From the NCBI GenBank assembly GCA_944387495.1, contig CALXFD010000021.1, positions 1 through 35,658 on the forward strand: a stretch of 35,658 bases of DNA. The letters are read 5' to 3'. This stretch comes from an uncultured Clostridia bacterium. Its GTDB lineage: Bacteria; Bacillota; Clostridia; TANB77; CAG-508. Of the stretch, positions 21,875 to 30,585 are shown piece after piece (position 1 is the first letter of the stretch; each line of letters begins with the position of its first letter). A program made the position numbers and the translations under genes. Under the pieces are notes generated by a model, which did no database searches, was not told where the DNA came from, and saw nothing but the letters and a program-made list of their open reading frames with translations.

Positions 21875-22975
21875 ATGAACATGGATAAAATTTTGGAAAT
21901 AGCAATTGAAAGAGATGCTTCAGATATTCACTTAATATGTGGAAATAAACCAATGCTAAGAGTTGTAAGAGAACTAGTTCCAATAGAAGAAATGGATGAA
22001 TTAACAGAAGAAGATATGAGTGAAATGTATGACTATCTTGTAAGAGGAAATATAGACCAAGATGAAATATATAATAAAACAAAAAAATTGGATATGTCAT
22101 ATGTGTTTAATGATATTCGTTTAAGGGTAAATATTTCATCATCAGATAATGTACCACTTGCTACTCTAAGAATTATAAAAAATGAATTGCCACCATATGA
22201 ATCATTAGGAGTACCAGATATAGTTAGAAGAATGACATATCAACCACAAGGGTTAATATTGGTAACAGGTAAAACAAACTCTGGTAAGAGTACAACACTA
22301 AACTCTATGATAGATTATATAAATGAAAATCAAAATAAAAAAATATTAACACTTGAAAACCCAGTTGAATATAAACATCATTCAAAAAATTCTTTAATTG
22401 TACAAAAAGAAGTTGGAAAAGGTAAAGATATATTAACATTTAGTGAAGGTGTACAAAACTCTTTAAGAGAGGACTGTGATATATTAGTAATAGGAGAGAT
22501 TCGTGATAAAACAACAATGGAAGCAGCAATAGAAATGGCAGAATCAGGACACTTAGTATTAGGAACACTTCACACAAAAACTTGTGCAGAAACAATAGAC
22601 AGAATGATAAGCTTTTATGAAGTAAGAGACCAAGCAAGTATAAAATATTTATTATCAGCATTATTAAAACTAGTTGTATCACAAAGATTATTAAAAGGTA
22701 CAGAAGGAAAATTAGTTTTAGTACCAGAAGTAATGGTAGTAGATAATGTGGTTGCAGGTATTATTAGAAAAGAAAAATTAAGCGTATCAGAAATAGAAGA
22801 TGCTATACAAAGTAGTTTAGACAAAGGAAGTATAGGTTTAATAAATTCATTAGCAGAGCTTTTTGTATCTAATAAAATTACATTAGACCAAGCAAAAGCT
22901 CAAATAGAAGAAAAAAATATAGAAATTTTGAATAGAACAATAATGCAATTAAAAATAAAAAAAGGAATAGGCTAG
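21875..22975 (+). CDS. pilT: PilT-type retraction ATPase
   Basis: A 366-residue hexameric ATPase that disassembles pili. It starts MNMDKILEIAIERDASDIHL, has the PAS-like N-terminal domain, Walker A GKTNSGKSTT (about 132), Walker B DILVIGEIRDKTT and a histidine box (LGTLHTKT), then a C-terminal tail with IIRKEKLSVSEIEDAIQ. It lacks the PilB-type zinc cysteines and N-terminal MshEN domain. Walker A differs from the common GPTGSGKST by Lys and Asn replacements outside the key G-x-x-x-x-GKS/T. Directly downstream of pilB with a strong AAGGAGG. Confidence 0.92.
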   Translation: MNMDKILEIAIERDASDIHLICGNKPMLRVVRELVPIEEMDELTEEDMSEMYDYLVRGNIDQDEIYNKTKKLDMSYVFNDIRLRVNISSSDNVPLATLRIIKNELPPYESLGVPDIVRRMTYQPQGLILVTGKTNSGKSTTLNSMIDYINENQNKKILTLENPVEYKHHSKNSLIVQKEVGKGKDILTFSEGVQNSLREDCDILVIGEIRDKTTMEAAIEMAESGHLVLGTLHTKTCAETIDRMISFYEVRDQASIKYLLSALLKLVVSQRLLKGTEGKLVLVPEVMVVDNVVAGIIRKEKLSVSEIEDAIQSSLDKGSIGLINSLAELFVSNKITLDQAKAQIEEKNIEILNRTIMQLKIKKGIG

Positions 22976-23006
22976 AAATAATGAATAAACAAGAAGGAGG
23001 TTAAAA

Positions 23007-24359
23007 ATGCCAACATATGTTTATAAAGCAGTAACAAAAACTGGTGTAGTGGTAAAAAACAAAGTAGAATCACCCAACAAGCAAAACTTAATTAAAAAAC
23101 TTAAAATGAATGATTTATTGCCAATTGATGTTACACAAATAAGATATGCAGGAAAAACAGCACCACAAAAAAAGCAAAAGAGAAATGTGGAAAACATTGA
23201 TGAAATTTTAAAAAATATAAATACAACAGATATAGGAAAAAATAAACCAAGAGAGTTATCAACAAAAGAAAAAGTAAATTTGTATTTTGCACAAACAGAA
23301 AAAATAACATCAAGAGATTTAATGGTATTTACCCAAAATTTCTATTTACTTAAAAAGGCAAATTTCAACAATATTCATGCATTAGACACTATAATTAAAA
23401 GTACAGAAAATGTTAGTTTTAAAGGAATATTAGAGGATATACTAGCAGGTGTAGAAGCCGGAGAAAATATGTATACAACAATGGAATATTATTCAAATGT
23501 ATTCCCATATATTTATATAAATATGATAAAAGTTGGCGAACTTTCTGGTTCATTAACAAATTCACTTGAACAAGCTGTACAATATCTAGATGAGTCAGAC
23601 TCTTTAAACAGAAAACTAAGAGCTATATTAATACCTAATATAGTACAATTTGCATTATTATTAGTTATGTTATTTGTTGGAACACTAGTAGCTATTCCAG
23701 CAATACAAAATGTCTTTGATGATTTGGGAACAGATGAAGAATTGCCAGGAATAACAATGTGGTTTGCTGGTTTTGTAGATAATTTAATAAAATATTGGTA
23801 TATACCAACATTTATAGTATTGGCAATAATTGGTGGAGTATTGTTCTATATAAATACTCCAAAAGGAAAATACAATTTCCACTATTTTAAATATAAAGCA
23901 CCAATATTTGGACAATTAATTTTTGCATTAGATTTTTCTAGATTTTTAAGAGCAATGCTATTAAACCTAAAAAATGGAATGAGGATACAAGACTCAATAG
24001 AAGTAAGTAAAAATGTTATAAATAACTATGTAATGAGGTCAATGATTGAAACATCTATTAATAATATATTAACAGGTACATCATGGATAGAGCCATTTGA
24101 AAAGTCAGGTTTAGCTAAGCCGATGATTACAGAAATGCTAAAAATAGGTATGCAAACAGATTTAACAGAAATGATGGAAAAATTAGTAGAATATATGCAA
24201 ATAGATATTGATAATATCATGAATAAGATAATGAAAACATTACCACAAGTTGTGTATGCAATAGTAGGTATAGTATTAATATTCTTCGTAATAGTAGTAT
24301 TAGTACCATGTATACAAGTTTATATGGGAAATTTCTTATTCTCAGCATATGGAGTATAG
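23007..24359 (+). CDS. pilC: PilC/GspF-type inner-membrane platform protein
   Basis: A 450-residue platform protein. It opens with MPTYVYKAVTKTGVVVKNKVES, a typical GspF/PilC start, then a linker rich in Lys, and two GspF domains: TSRDLMVFTQNFYLLKKANF and FLRAMLLNLKNGMRIQDSIEVS. Three membrane segments are seen (about 210-230, 268-290 and 410-440). PilC connects the ATPases to the pilus base. It is the last gene of the pilus operon and is followed by a hairpin terminator. Confidence 0.93.
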   Translation: MPTYVYKAVTKTGVVVKNKVESPNKQNLIKKLKMNDLLPIDVTQIRYAGKTAPQKKQKRNVENIDEILKNINTTDIGKNKPRELSTKEKVNLYFAQTEKITSRDLMVFTQNFYLLKKANFNNIHALDTIIKSTENVSFKGILEDILAGVEAGENMYTTMEYYSNVFPYIYINMIKVGELSGSLTNSLEQAVQYLDESDSLNRKLRAILIPNIVQFALLLVMLFVGTLVAIPAIQNVFDDLGTDEELPGITMWFAGFVDNLIKYWYIPTFIVLAIIGGVLFYINTPKGKYNFHYFKYKAPIFGQLIFALDFSRFLRAMLLNLKNGMRIQDSIEVSKNVINNYVMRSMIETSINNILTGTSWIEPFEKSGLAKPMITEMLKIGMQTDLTEMMEKLVEYMQIDIDNIMNKIMKTLPQVVYAIVGIVLIFFVIVVLVPCIQVYMGNFLFSAYGV

Positions 24360-24365
24360 TAAAAA

Positions 24366-24391
24366 ATCGCTCTTTTCCAGAGCGATTTTTT
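24366..24391 (+). terminator. Terminator after pilC, 15 bases before the next gene
   Basis: ATCGCTCT (24366-24373) and AGAGCGAT (24379-24386) form a perfect 8-bp stem with a run of T to 24391. The ROK gene starts at 24407 with its ribosome binding site at 24393-24399. No promoter fits between, so the hairpin must be leaky or regulated. Confidence 0.85.
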
Positions 24392-24406
24392 GGAAGGAGT
24401 AGTTAA

Positions 24407-25318
24407 ATGAAGATTGGAATTGATTTAGGTGGTAGCCATATTGGAATAGGTGTTGTAGATACTGATGGAAATATTGTTGAAAAATTTGAAAAAAGAATTG
24501 TTTCAAAAGATAGAAAAAATGTAAAAAAAGTAATAGAAGAATATATAATAGAAAAAAGCAATTTATTATTAGAAAAATATAAAATTTCTAGTATAGGAAT
24601 TGCTGTTCCAGGTACAGTACAAAAAGATATTATTATAAAATCTGTTAACTTTAATTTGGAAAATTATAAATTAGTAGAAAGATTAAAACAAGTACTTAAT
24701 ATAGAAATAAAGCTTAAAAATGACGCAAAATGTGCAGCGTTAGCAGAAAATAAATATGGCGCAGGAAAATTAAAAAATAGTAATAGAATATTATTTTTAA
24801 CATTAGGTACAGGTATAGGTGGAGCAGTTATTATAAATAATAAGCTATTAGATACTGGTGATGAACCAGGATGTGAGTTTGGACATATGATTATCCAAAA
24901 AAATGGAATAATGTGCAATTGTGGAAAAAAAGGTTGTTTTGAAAGATATGCATCAATGAAAGCGTTTAAGGACAATCTAAGAGAAGTATTAGGATTAGAT
25001 GAAAAAACAAGCGGAAAAGAATTGCTTAATATTATTAGAAAAACTACTCAAAAAACTCAAAATTATTTAAAAATAAACAGAATTATAAATAATTATATTG
25101 AAGATTTAAGTATAGGAATTTCAAACATAATAAATATTTTCGAACCAGAAAGTATAATATTAGGTGGAAGTTTTGTGTTTTATGAAGAAATCTTTTTAGC
25201 AAAATTAAAAGAAAAATTATTAAATAGTAATTTACTATTTAATAAAAGAAAAGGAATTGATATACAAACAGCGATTTTAGGAAATGATGCTGGTATAATT
25301 GGAGCAACTTTAATATAA
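24407..25318 (+). CDS. ROK-family sugar kinase (probable glucokinase)
   Basis: A 303-residue ROK protein. The ATP-binding DLGGSHIGIGV is at residues 5-15; the catalytic Asp lies in LKNDAKCAALAE, and the phosphate site in TLGTGIGGAVI. The zinc motif follows as GHMIIQKNGIMCNCGKKGCFE (His then three Cys). These are kinase features; there is no N-terminal HTH, so it is not a ROK repressor. Glucokinase is likeliest, but other hexoses or N-acetylmannosamine are possible. It runs with the transketolase half-gene (15-base gap), suggesting a carbon-metabolism unit. Confidence 0.85.
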   Translation: MKIGIDLGGSHIGIGVVDTDGNIVEKFEKRIVSKDRKNVKKVIEEYIIEKSNLLLEKYKISSIGIAVPGTVQKDIIIKSVNFNLENYKLVERLKQVLNIEIKLKNDAKCAALAENKYGAGKLKNSNRILFLTLGTGIGGAVIINNKLLDTGDEPGCEFGHMIIQKNGIMCNCGKKGCFERYASMKAFKDNLREVLGLDEKTSGKELLNIIRKTTQKTQNYLKINRIINNYIEDLSIGISNIINIFEPESIILGGSFVFYEEIFLAKLKEKLLNSNLLFNKRKGIDIQTAILGNDAGIIGATLI

Positions 25319-25333
25319 AAGGAGGAAGATTTT

Positions 25334-26275
25334 GTGAAAGAAGAAAAAAAGGCAACAAGACAAAGTTATGGTGAAGCATTGGCAGAATTAGGTGAAGAAA
25401 ATGAAAAAATAGTAGTACTAGATGCAGACTTATCTAGTGCAACAAAAACTAGCATATTTGCAAAAAAAGAGCCAGAAAGATTTTTAGATATGGGTATAGC
25501 AGAAGCAGATATGTTAGGAACATCAGCAGGTCTTGCAACTTGTGGGAAAATACCATATGCAAGTACTTTTGCAGTATTTTCAGCTGGAAGAGCATATGAT
25601 CAAATAAGAACAAGTATATGTTATCCAAAGTTAAATGTGAAAATATGTGCAACACATAGTGGGATAACAGTTGGAGAAGATGGAGCAACACATCAAATGC
25701 TAGAAGATATTTCATTAATGAGAACACTTCCTAATATGACAGTTATGTGTACATCAGATGATATACAAACAAAATGGGCAGTAAAAGAAATATCAAAGAT
25801 TAATGGACCTGTTTACTTAAGATTAGCAAGACTTTCTACTAATATTATATATGAAGAAGGAGAAAAATTTGAAATAGGAAAAGCAGTTCAGATAGGAGAA
25901 GGAACAGATGCAACTGTTTTTGCAACAGGTGTGACAGTACAAGAAGCATTAAAGGCAAAAGAAGAATTAGAGAAAAATGGAATAAATATAAGAGTTGTAG
26001 ATATTCATACAATTAAACCAATAGATGTAGATATGATAGTTAAATGTGCAAAAGAAACCAAAAAATTAATATCAATAGAAGACCATAACATAATTGGAGG
26101 ACTAGGAAGTGCTATTTCAGAAGTTTTAACACAATATGAACCTAAAAAATTAATAAGATTAGGAATAAATGATACATTTGGTAAATCTGGAAATGCAGAA
26201 GAATTAATGAAATATTATGGAATTACAAGTAAAAATATAGTTGAAAATGTATGCAAAGATGATAAAAGTGAGTAA
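25334..26275 (+). CDS. Transketolase, C-terminal subunit
   Basis: This 313-residue protein is the pyrimidine-binding and C-terminal part of a split transketolase. It holds ATRQSYGEALAELGEENEKIV, MGIAEADMLGTSAGLA, the THSGITVGEDGATHQ motif with catalytic His, and a C-terminal domain with TVFATGVTVQEAL and SIEDHNIIGGLGSAISE. GTG at 25334 follows AAAGGAGGA. Split transketolases make the thiamine-diphosphate enzyme from two subunits; the N-terminal partner is normally directly upstream. Here a sugar kinase is upstream, so the partner must be outside the window. A DXS-like or pyruvate dehydrogenase E1-beta relative is less likely by length. Confidence 0.88.
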   Translation: MKEEKKATRQSYGEALAELGEENEKIVVLDADLSSATKTSIFAKKEPERFLDMGIAEADMLGTSAGLATCGKIPYASTFAVFSAGRAYDQIRTSICYPKLNVKICATHSGITVGEDGATHQMLEDISLMRTLPNMTVMCTSDDIQTKWAVKEISKINGPVYLRLARLSTNIIYEEGEKFEIGKAVQIGEGTDATVFATGVTVQEALKAKEELEKNGINIRVVDIHTIKPIDVDMIVKCAKETKKLISIEDHNIIGGLGSAISEVLTQYEPKKLIRLGINDTFGKSGNAEELMKYYGITSKNIVENVCKDDKSE

Positions 26276-26363
26276 TTTTTTGCTGAAATATACCTATTTA
26301 TACACATATAAAAATTGTGAATTTTTTGTGAATTTTTGAAAATAGAGAAAAAAAGAGATAATA

Positions 26364-26405
26364 GATAGAAAATGTAAAAAAACCAACATTTTCTATCATT
26401 TTTTT
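26364..26405 (+). terminator. Terminator after the transketolase gene
   Basis: GATAGAAAATGT (26364-26375) and ACATTTTCTATC (26386-26397) form a perfect 12-bp stem, followed by A and seven T. Confidence 0.9.
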
Positions 26406-26426
26406 ACCCAAAAACTATTGCAAATT

Positions 26427-26456
26427 TTGTACTTTATTGATATGATTAGGTAGAAT
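26427..26456 (+). promoter_or_regulatory. Possible promoter of ftsE
   Basis: TTGTAC (26427-26432), 18 bases, TAGAAT (26451-26456), 37 bases ahead of ftsE and just after the terminator, which makes a promoter necessary here. Confidence 0.45.
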
Positions 26457-26493
26457 AGAAATAGTATGCAAATCTAAAAAAGGAGAGCAAAAG

Positions 26494-27180
26494 ATGATAG
26501 AATTTAGAAATGTAACCAAAACATATGATACAGGCACAAAAGCAGTAAAAAATGCTAATTTTAGAATAGACAAAGGCGAATTTGCTTTTTTAGTTGGTTC
26601 ATCAGGAAGTGGTAAATCTACACTAATAAAATTAATATTAAAAGAAGAAGAACCAACATCAGGAAATATTATAATCAATGGAAAAGACACAACATTTTTA
26701 AAACCAAGTAGAATACCATATTTAAGAAGAAGTATGGGAGTTGTATTTCAAGATTTCAGACTTTTACCAGACAAAACAGTATATGATAATGTAGCTTATG
26801 CAATGTATATTGTAAGAGCAACACCAAGACATATTAGAAGACAAGTACCAATGGTTCTTTCACTAGTAGGATTAAGTGGAAAAGCTAAAATGTATCCAAA
26901 TGAATTATCAGGAGGAGAGCAACAAAGAGTTGCACTTGCAAGAGCATTAGTTAATAATCCATCAATGTTAATTGCAGACGAGCCAACAGGTAACTTAGAC
27001 CCAGACACAGCATGGGATATAATGACATTATTAAATGATATCAATATGAGAGGTACAACAGTTGTAGTTGCTACACATGCAAAAGACATTGTAGATAAAA
27101 TGAAAAAAAGAGTAATTCATATAAGAAAAGGTGAAATAATAAGAGACGATAAAAAAGGTGGGTATGATTGTGAAATATAG
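26494..27180 (+). CDS. ftsE: Cell-division ATP-binding protein FtsE
   Basis: A 228-residue ABC ATPase: Walker A GSSGSGKSTL (about 36), Q-loop VFQDFRLLPDKTVY, signature LSGGEQQRVALARAL, Walker B LIADEPTGNLDPDT and switch His in VATHAKD. The start MIEFRNVTKTYDTG is typical of FtsE. With FtsX it does not transport but passes a signal from the division or elongation machinery to cell-wall hydrolases outside the cell. It is followed with overlap by ftsX and then three M23 peptidase genes, the classic arrangement. Confidence 0.95.
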   Translation: MIEFRNVTKTYDTGTKAVKNANFRIDKGEFAFLVGSSGSGKSTLIKLILKEEEPTSGNIIINGKDTTFLKPSRIPYLRRSMGVVFQDFRLLPDKTVYDNVAYAMYIVRATPRHIRRQVPMVLSLVGLSGKAKMYPNELSGGEQQRVALARALVNNPSMLIADEPTGNLDPDTAWDIMTLLNDINMRGTTVVVATHAKDIVDKMKKRVIHIRKGEIIRDDKKGGYDCEI

Positions 27181-28072
27181 TATATTAGGTTATTTTATAG
27201 GTGAAGGTTTTGCAAATGTTTTCAAAAACAAAAAATCTACTGGTGCATCACTTATGATAATGTGTGCAACCATGATTATATTTGGAGTATTTCTAATATT
27301 AGGGGAAAATATAAATCACTTTGTTAGTGAAGTAGAACAAGCACAAGGAATACAAGTATTTGCAACAGAAGAAGCAACAGATGAACAAGTAACAGAACTT
27401 GGGGAAAAAATAAAAGCAATAAATGGCGTAAACAAAATTGAATATGTTTCAAAAGAAGATGCATTAAATCAAATGAAAGAAAAATTTGCAGATAATCAAG
27501 ACTTACTTGAAGGATACGAAGGAGAAAACAACATATTTACAGCATCTTATGTTGTAACATTAACAGACTTAAATTTAAGTACACAAGTTCAAGATGAAAT
27601 ATCAAAATTAGATTATGTTAAAAAAATAACAAGTTCAGATGAAACAGTTTCAACATTAATAAGTCTTGCAAATGGAATAAAAATAGTAACAGGAGTAATC
27701 TTAGTTTTATTAATTGTAATTTCAATATTTATAATAGCAAATACAATAAAATTAACAGTCCATGCAAGAAGAAAAGAAATATCAATAATGAAATATGTTG
27801 GAGCAACTAATGGATTTATAAGATGGCCTTTTATAGTAGAAGGTATGATAATAGGAATAATTTCAAGCTTAATATCAATTATACTAGTAGGCTTAGCATA
27901 TAACTTTATTGCAGACCAAATGGTAAATTCTCAATTTATGAAAATGATGGGAGTAAGTTTAGTAAGCTTTGCAGATATGTTTAGCTCAATAATATTTGTA
28001 TATATGTTATTAGGAATAGGAATAGGAGCATTAGGAAGTATTATTTCTATGAGAAAATATTTGAAAGTATAA
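27170..28072 (+). CDS. ftsX: Cell-division membrane protein FtsX
   Basis: A 300-residue permease-like protein: one membrane segment near residues 20-40, a large external domain (about 45-160), then three more segments near 165-190, 220-240 and 265-290. It matches FtsX (SILGYFIGEGFANVFKN at the start; TIKLTVHARRKEISIMKYVGAT before the third segment). GTG 27170 lies 8 bases after AGGTGG and gives MKYSILGYF; ATG 27164 and GTG 27158 are also in frame but too close. It overlaps ftsE by 11 bases. The external loop is expected to bind a coiled-coil hydrolase encoded next door. Confidence 0.93.
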   Translation: MKYSILGYFIGEGFANVFKNKKSTGASLMIMCATMIIFGVFLILGENINHFVSEVEQAQGIQVFATEEATDEQVTELGEKIKAINGVNKIEYVSKEDALNQMKEKFADNQDLLEGYEGENNIFTASYVVTLTDLNLSTQVQDEISKLDYVKKITSSDETVSTLISLANGIKIVTGVILVLLIVISIFIIANTIKLTVHARRKEISIMKYVGATNGFIRWPFIVEGMIIGIISSLISIILVGLAYNFIADQMVNSQFMKMMGVSLVSFADMFSSIIFVYMLLGIGIGALGSIISMRKYLKV

Positions 28073-28082
28073 AGGAGTAGAC

Positions 28083-29300
28083 ATGCGTAAATTTTTATGT
28101 ATTGTTTTAGCTTTTATAATCATTTGTACATATGCAACAACTATTTATGCAGAAGAATTAACAGATTTACAAAAACAACAAGAAGAACTGCAAAACCAAA
28201 TAGAACAATCAAATGATGAATTAAATGAAGTACAAAGTCAACTTTCAGAAAATTTAAAACAAATAGAAAAATTAGACGAGAAAATAGCAGACTCAGAACA
28301 AAAAATGGAAGAATTAAATTCTGAAATATCTACATTGCAAACGTCAATTGATGAAATAAAAGCTCAATTAGAAGTAGCCGAAAAAAAATATGAAGAGCAA
28401 AAAAATATTATGGAAAAAAGATTAATTGCAATTTATGAATCAGGCGAAACAAAATATATAGATGTTCTTTTAAAATCAAAAGATATTTCAGAGTTTTTAT
28501 CAAATTATTATTTGATAAATGAAATTACATCTGTTGATAAAGAATTATTAAATGAAGTAGAATCACAGAAAAAAACAATTGATTTAGCAAAACAAAAACT
28601 AGAAAAAGAACAAGAAAAATTAACAACAGATTTGCAAAATCAAACAAAAACATCAACAGTTTTAGAAAACACAAAAACATTAAGAGAAAAATATATTTCT
28701 AGATTGTCAGATGAAGAAAAAGCAAAACAAGCTCAAATAGATGAAATGACAAAACAATATGATGAAGTAAATAAGCAAATATTAGAACTTGCAAAACAAG
28801 GACTAGATACTGAATACATAGGTGGAGTGCTAGCTTGGCCAGTACCAGGATATACCAAAATATCATCAAATTATGGTATGAGAGTTCACCCAATAACAGG
28901 ACAATATAAGCTACATACAGGTGTAGATATAAGTGCACCAATGGGAGCAAACTTTGTTGCGGCAAATGATGGTATAGTAACAAAAGCAGGTTATAATACA
29001 GCTTATGGAAATATGGTTATAATAGACCATGGAGGAGGCATTTCTACACTATATGCACATGGTTCAGAAATTCTAGTAACAGTTGGACAAACTGTAAAAA
29101 GAAATGACCCAATTTTAAAAGTTGGTTCAACAGGATATTCAACAGGACCACATGCACATTTTGAAGTAAGGATAAACGGTGTGGTAACAAATCCAATTGA
29201 ATATATTACAAATGGAGTAATTCCAGAAAACGCAAACAAACAAGATGATAAAAATGAAGATACAAATAATACAACAAATGAACAAGAAACAGCTAATTAG
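28083..29300 (+). CDS. M23 (LytM) peptidase with coiled coil, copy 1
   Basis: A 405-residue secreted EnvC/CwlO-type protein. The signal peptide (about 1-22, ending TIYA) is followed by a long coiled coil (about 24-240, two helical arms with RLIAIYESGETKYIDVLL between them) and a LytM domain at about 255-375. Zinc and catalytic residues are present: H and D in LHTGVDIS, then TLYAHGS and PHAHFEVR. It should therefore be an active endopeptidase, unlike E. coli EnvC, which only activates amidases. It starts 10 bases after ftsX and is the likeliest FtsEX partner. A Thr/Asn/Asp-rich tail ends the protein. Confidence 0.9.
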   Translation: MRKFLCIVLAFIIICTYATTIYAEELTDLQKQQEELQNQIEQSNDELNEVQSQLSENLKQIEKLDEKIADSEQKMEELNSEISTLQTSIDEIKAQLEVAEKKYEEQKNIMEKRLIAIYESGETKYIDVLLKSKDISEFLSNYYLINEITSVDKELLNEVESQKKTIDLAKQKLEKEQEKLTTDLQNQTKTSTVLENTKTLREKYISRLSDEEKAKQAQIDEMTKQYDEVNKQILELAKQGLDTEYIGGVLAWPVPGYTKISSNYGMRVHPITGQYKLHTGVDISAPMGANFVAANDGIVTKAGYNTAYGNMVIIDHGGGISTLYAHGSEILVTVGQTVKRNDPILKVGSTGYSTGPHAHFEVRINGVVTNPIEYITNGVIPENANKQDDKNEDTNNTTNEQETAN

Positions 29301-29347
29301 TAAATGTAAATAATATACAAATAATTGATAAAAGAGGAGATAATCAT

Positions 29348-30523
29348 ATGAAAAAAATAATCTTAAAATTAATAGCAATTATAGTTATTACAATAATATG
29401 TTTACAATATAATGTTTTAGCAGCATCAAAATCTGAATTAAGTGCAGATAGTAAAGAAACACAACAAAAAATAGATGATGCAAAAGAAGAGCTAGAAGGA
29501 ATAAAAACAGAAAAATCAGAAACATTACAACAAGTAGAAGAACTAATGTCAGAAATTTCTCAAAAACAAAATGAAATAGATGACTTAGATTCTGAAATAG
29601 CTGATTTAAACAGTCAAATACAAGATGCACAAAATAAACTAAATGAAAAACAAGAAAATTATGATAAACAAGAAAAATTGCTAGAAGAAAGATTAGTTGC
29701 AACATATGAAGCAGGAGAAACCTCTTATTTAGATGTATTATTATCATCAGATAGTTTAACAGATTTAATATCAAATTATTATCTAGTTAGTGAAATAACA
29801 GAAAATGACTTGAACCTAATGGAAGAAATAAAAAAAGAACAACAAGAAATTGAAAATGCAAAATCTACTTTGGAAAATAGCAAAAAAGAATTAGATAGCT
29901 CAAAATCAGAAAAACAAGCAAAAGCTACACAATTACAAGAAACAAAAAATCAAAAAGATGCCTATGTGGCACAATTAAATGAAGACGAAAAAAATACACA
30001 AGCACAATTAGAACAATTTGAACAAGATAAAAGAAATATACAAGCACAATTAGCAGAAATAGCAAGAAAAGAAGCAGAACAGATGGCAAGCTCAGGAGCA
30101 AGCAATGTTTCAAATAATCCTAGTTCAAGTGGATATATAAGACCAGTTGCAGGGTATAGTATAACAACAGGTTGGTATGGATATGCAGGACATACAGGTG
30201 TAGATTTTAGTGGTGCAGGAATATCAGGAAAACCAGTATTAGCAGTAAAAGATGGAACAGTAGTAACATCAACAGCATTAAAAAATTCAAATGGTTCATA
30301 TAGAAGTTATGGAGAATACATAGTAATAAATCATCATGATGGTACAATGACATTATATGCACACGGAGCACCAGGTTCAAGAAGAGTAAGTGCAGGACAA
30401 TCTGTAAAACAAGGTCAACAAATAATGAGTGTAGGAACAACAGGAAATTCAACAGGGTATCACTTACATTTTGAAGTTAGAGTTAATGGAAGACCAGTAA
30501 ACCCAGCACCATATTTATCTTAA
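29348..30523 (+). CDS. M23 (LytM) peptidase with coiled coil, copy 2
   Basis: A 391-residue paralog: signal peptide (about 1-25, cut near VLAAS), coiled coil (about 28-240) and a C-terminal LytM domain. The catalytic set is H/D in GHTGVDFSGAG, H in TLYAHGAPG and H-x-H in GYHLHFEVR. The segment RLVATYEAGETSYLDVLLSS is almost identical to copy 3 in both protein and DNA, showing recent duplication. It has its own ribosome binding site 47 bases after copy 1. Confidence 0.9.
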   Translation: MKKIILKLIAIIVITIICLQYNVLAASKSELSADSKETQQKIDDAKEELEGIKTEKSETLQQVEELMSEISQKQNEIDDLDSEIADLNSQIQDAQNKLNEKQENYDKQEKLLEERLVATYEAGETSYLDVLLSSDSLTDLISNYYLVSEITENDLNLMEEIKKEQQEIENAKSTLENSKKELDSSKSEKQAKATQLQETKNQKDAYVAQLNEDEKNTQAQLEQFEQDKRNIQAQLAEIARKEAEQMASSGASNVSNNPSSSGYIRPVAGYSITTGWYGYAGHTGVDFSGAGISGKPVLAVKDGTVVTSTALKNSNGSYRSYGEYIVINHHDGTMTLYAHGAPGSRRVSAGQSVKQGQQIMSVGTTGNSTGYHLHFEVRVNGRPVNPAPYLS

Positions 30524-30585
30524 AAAATCAATATAAAATAAGAGCATAAAAGAGGATGGAATTTTATTTGATTTGGGAGGAACAT

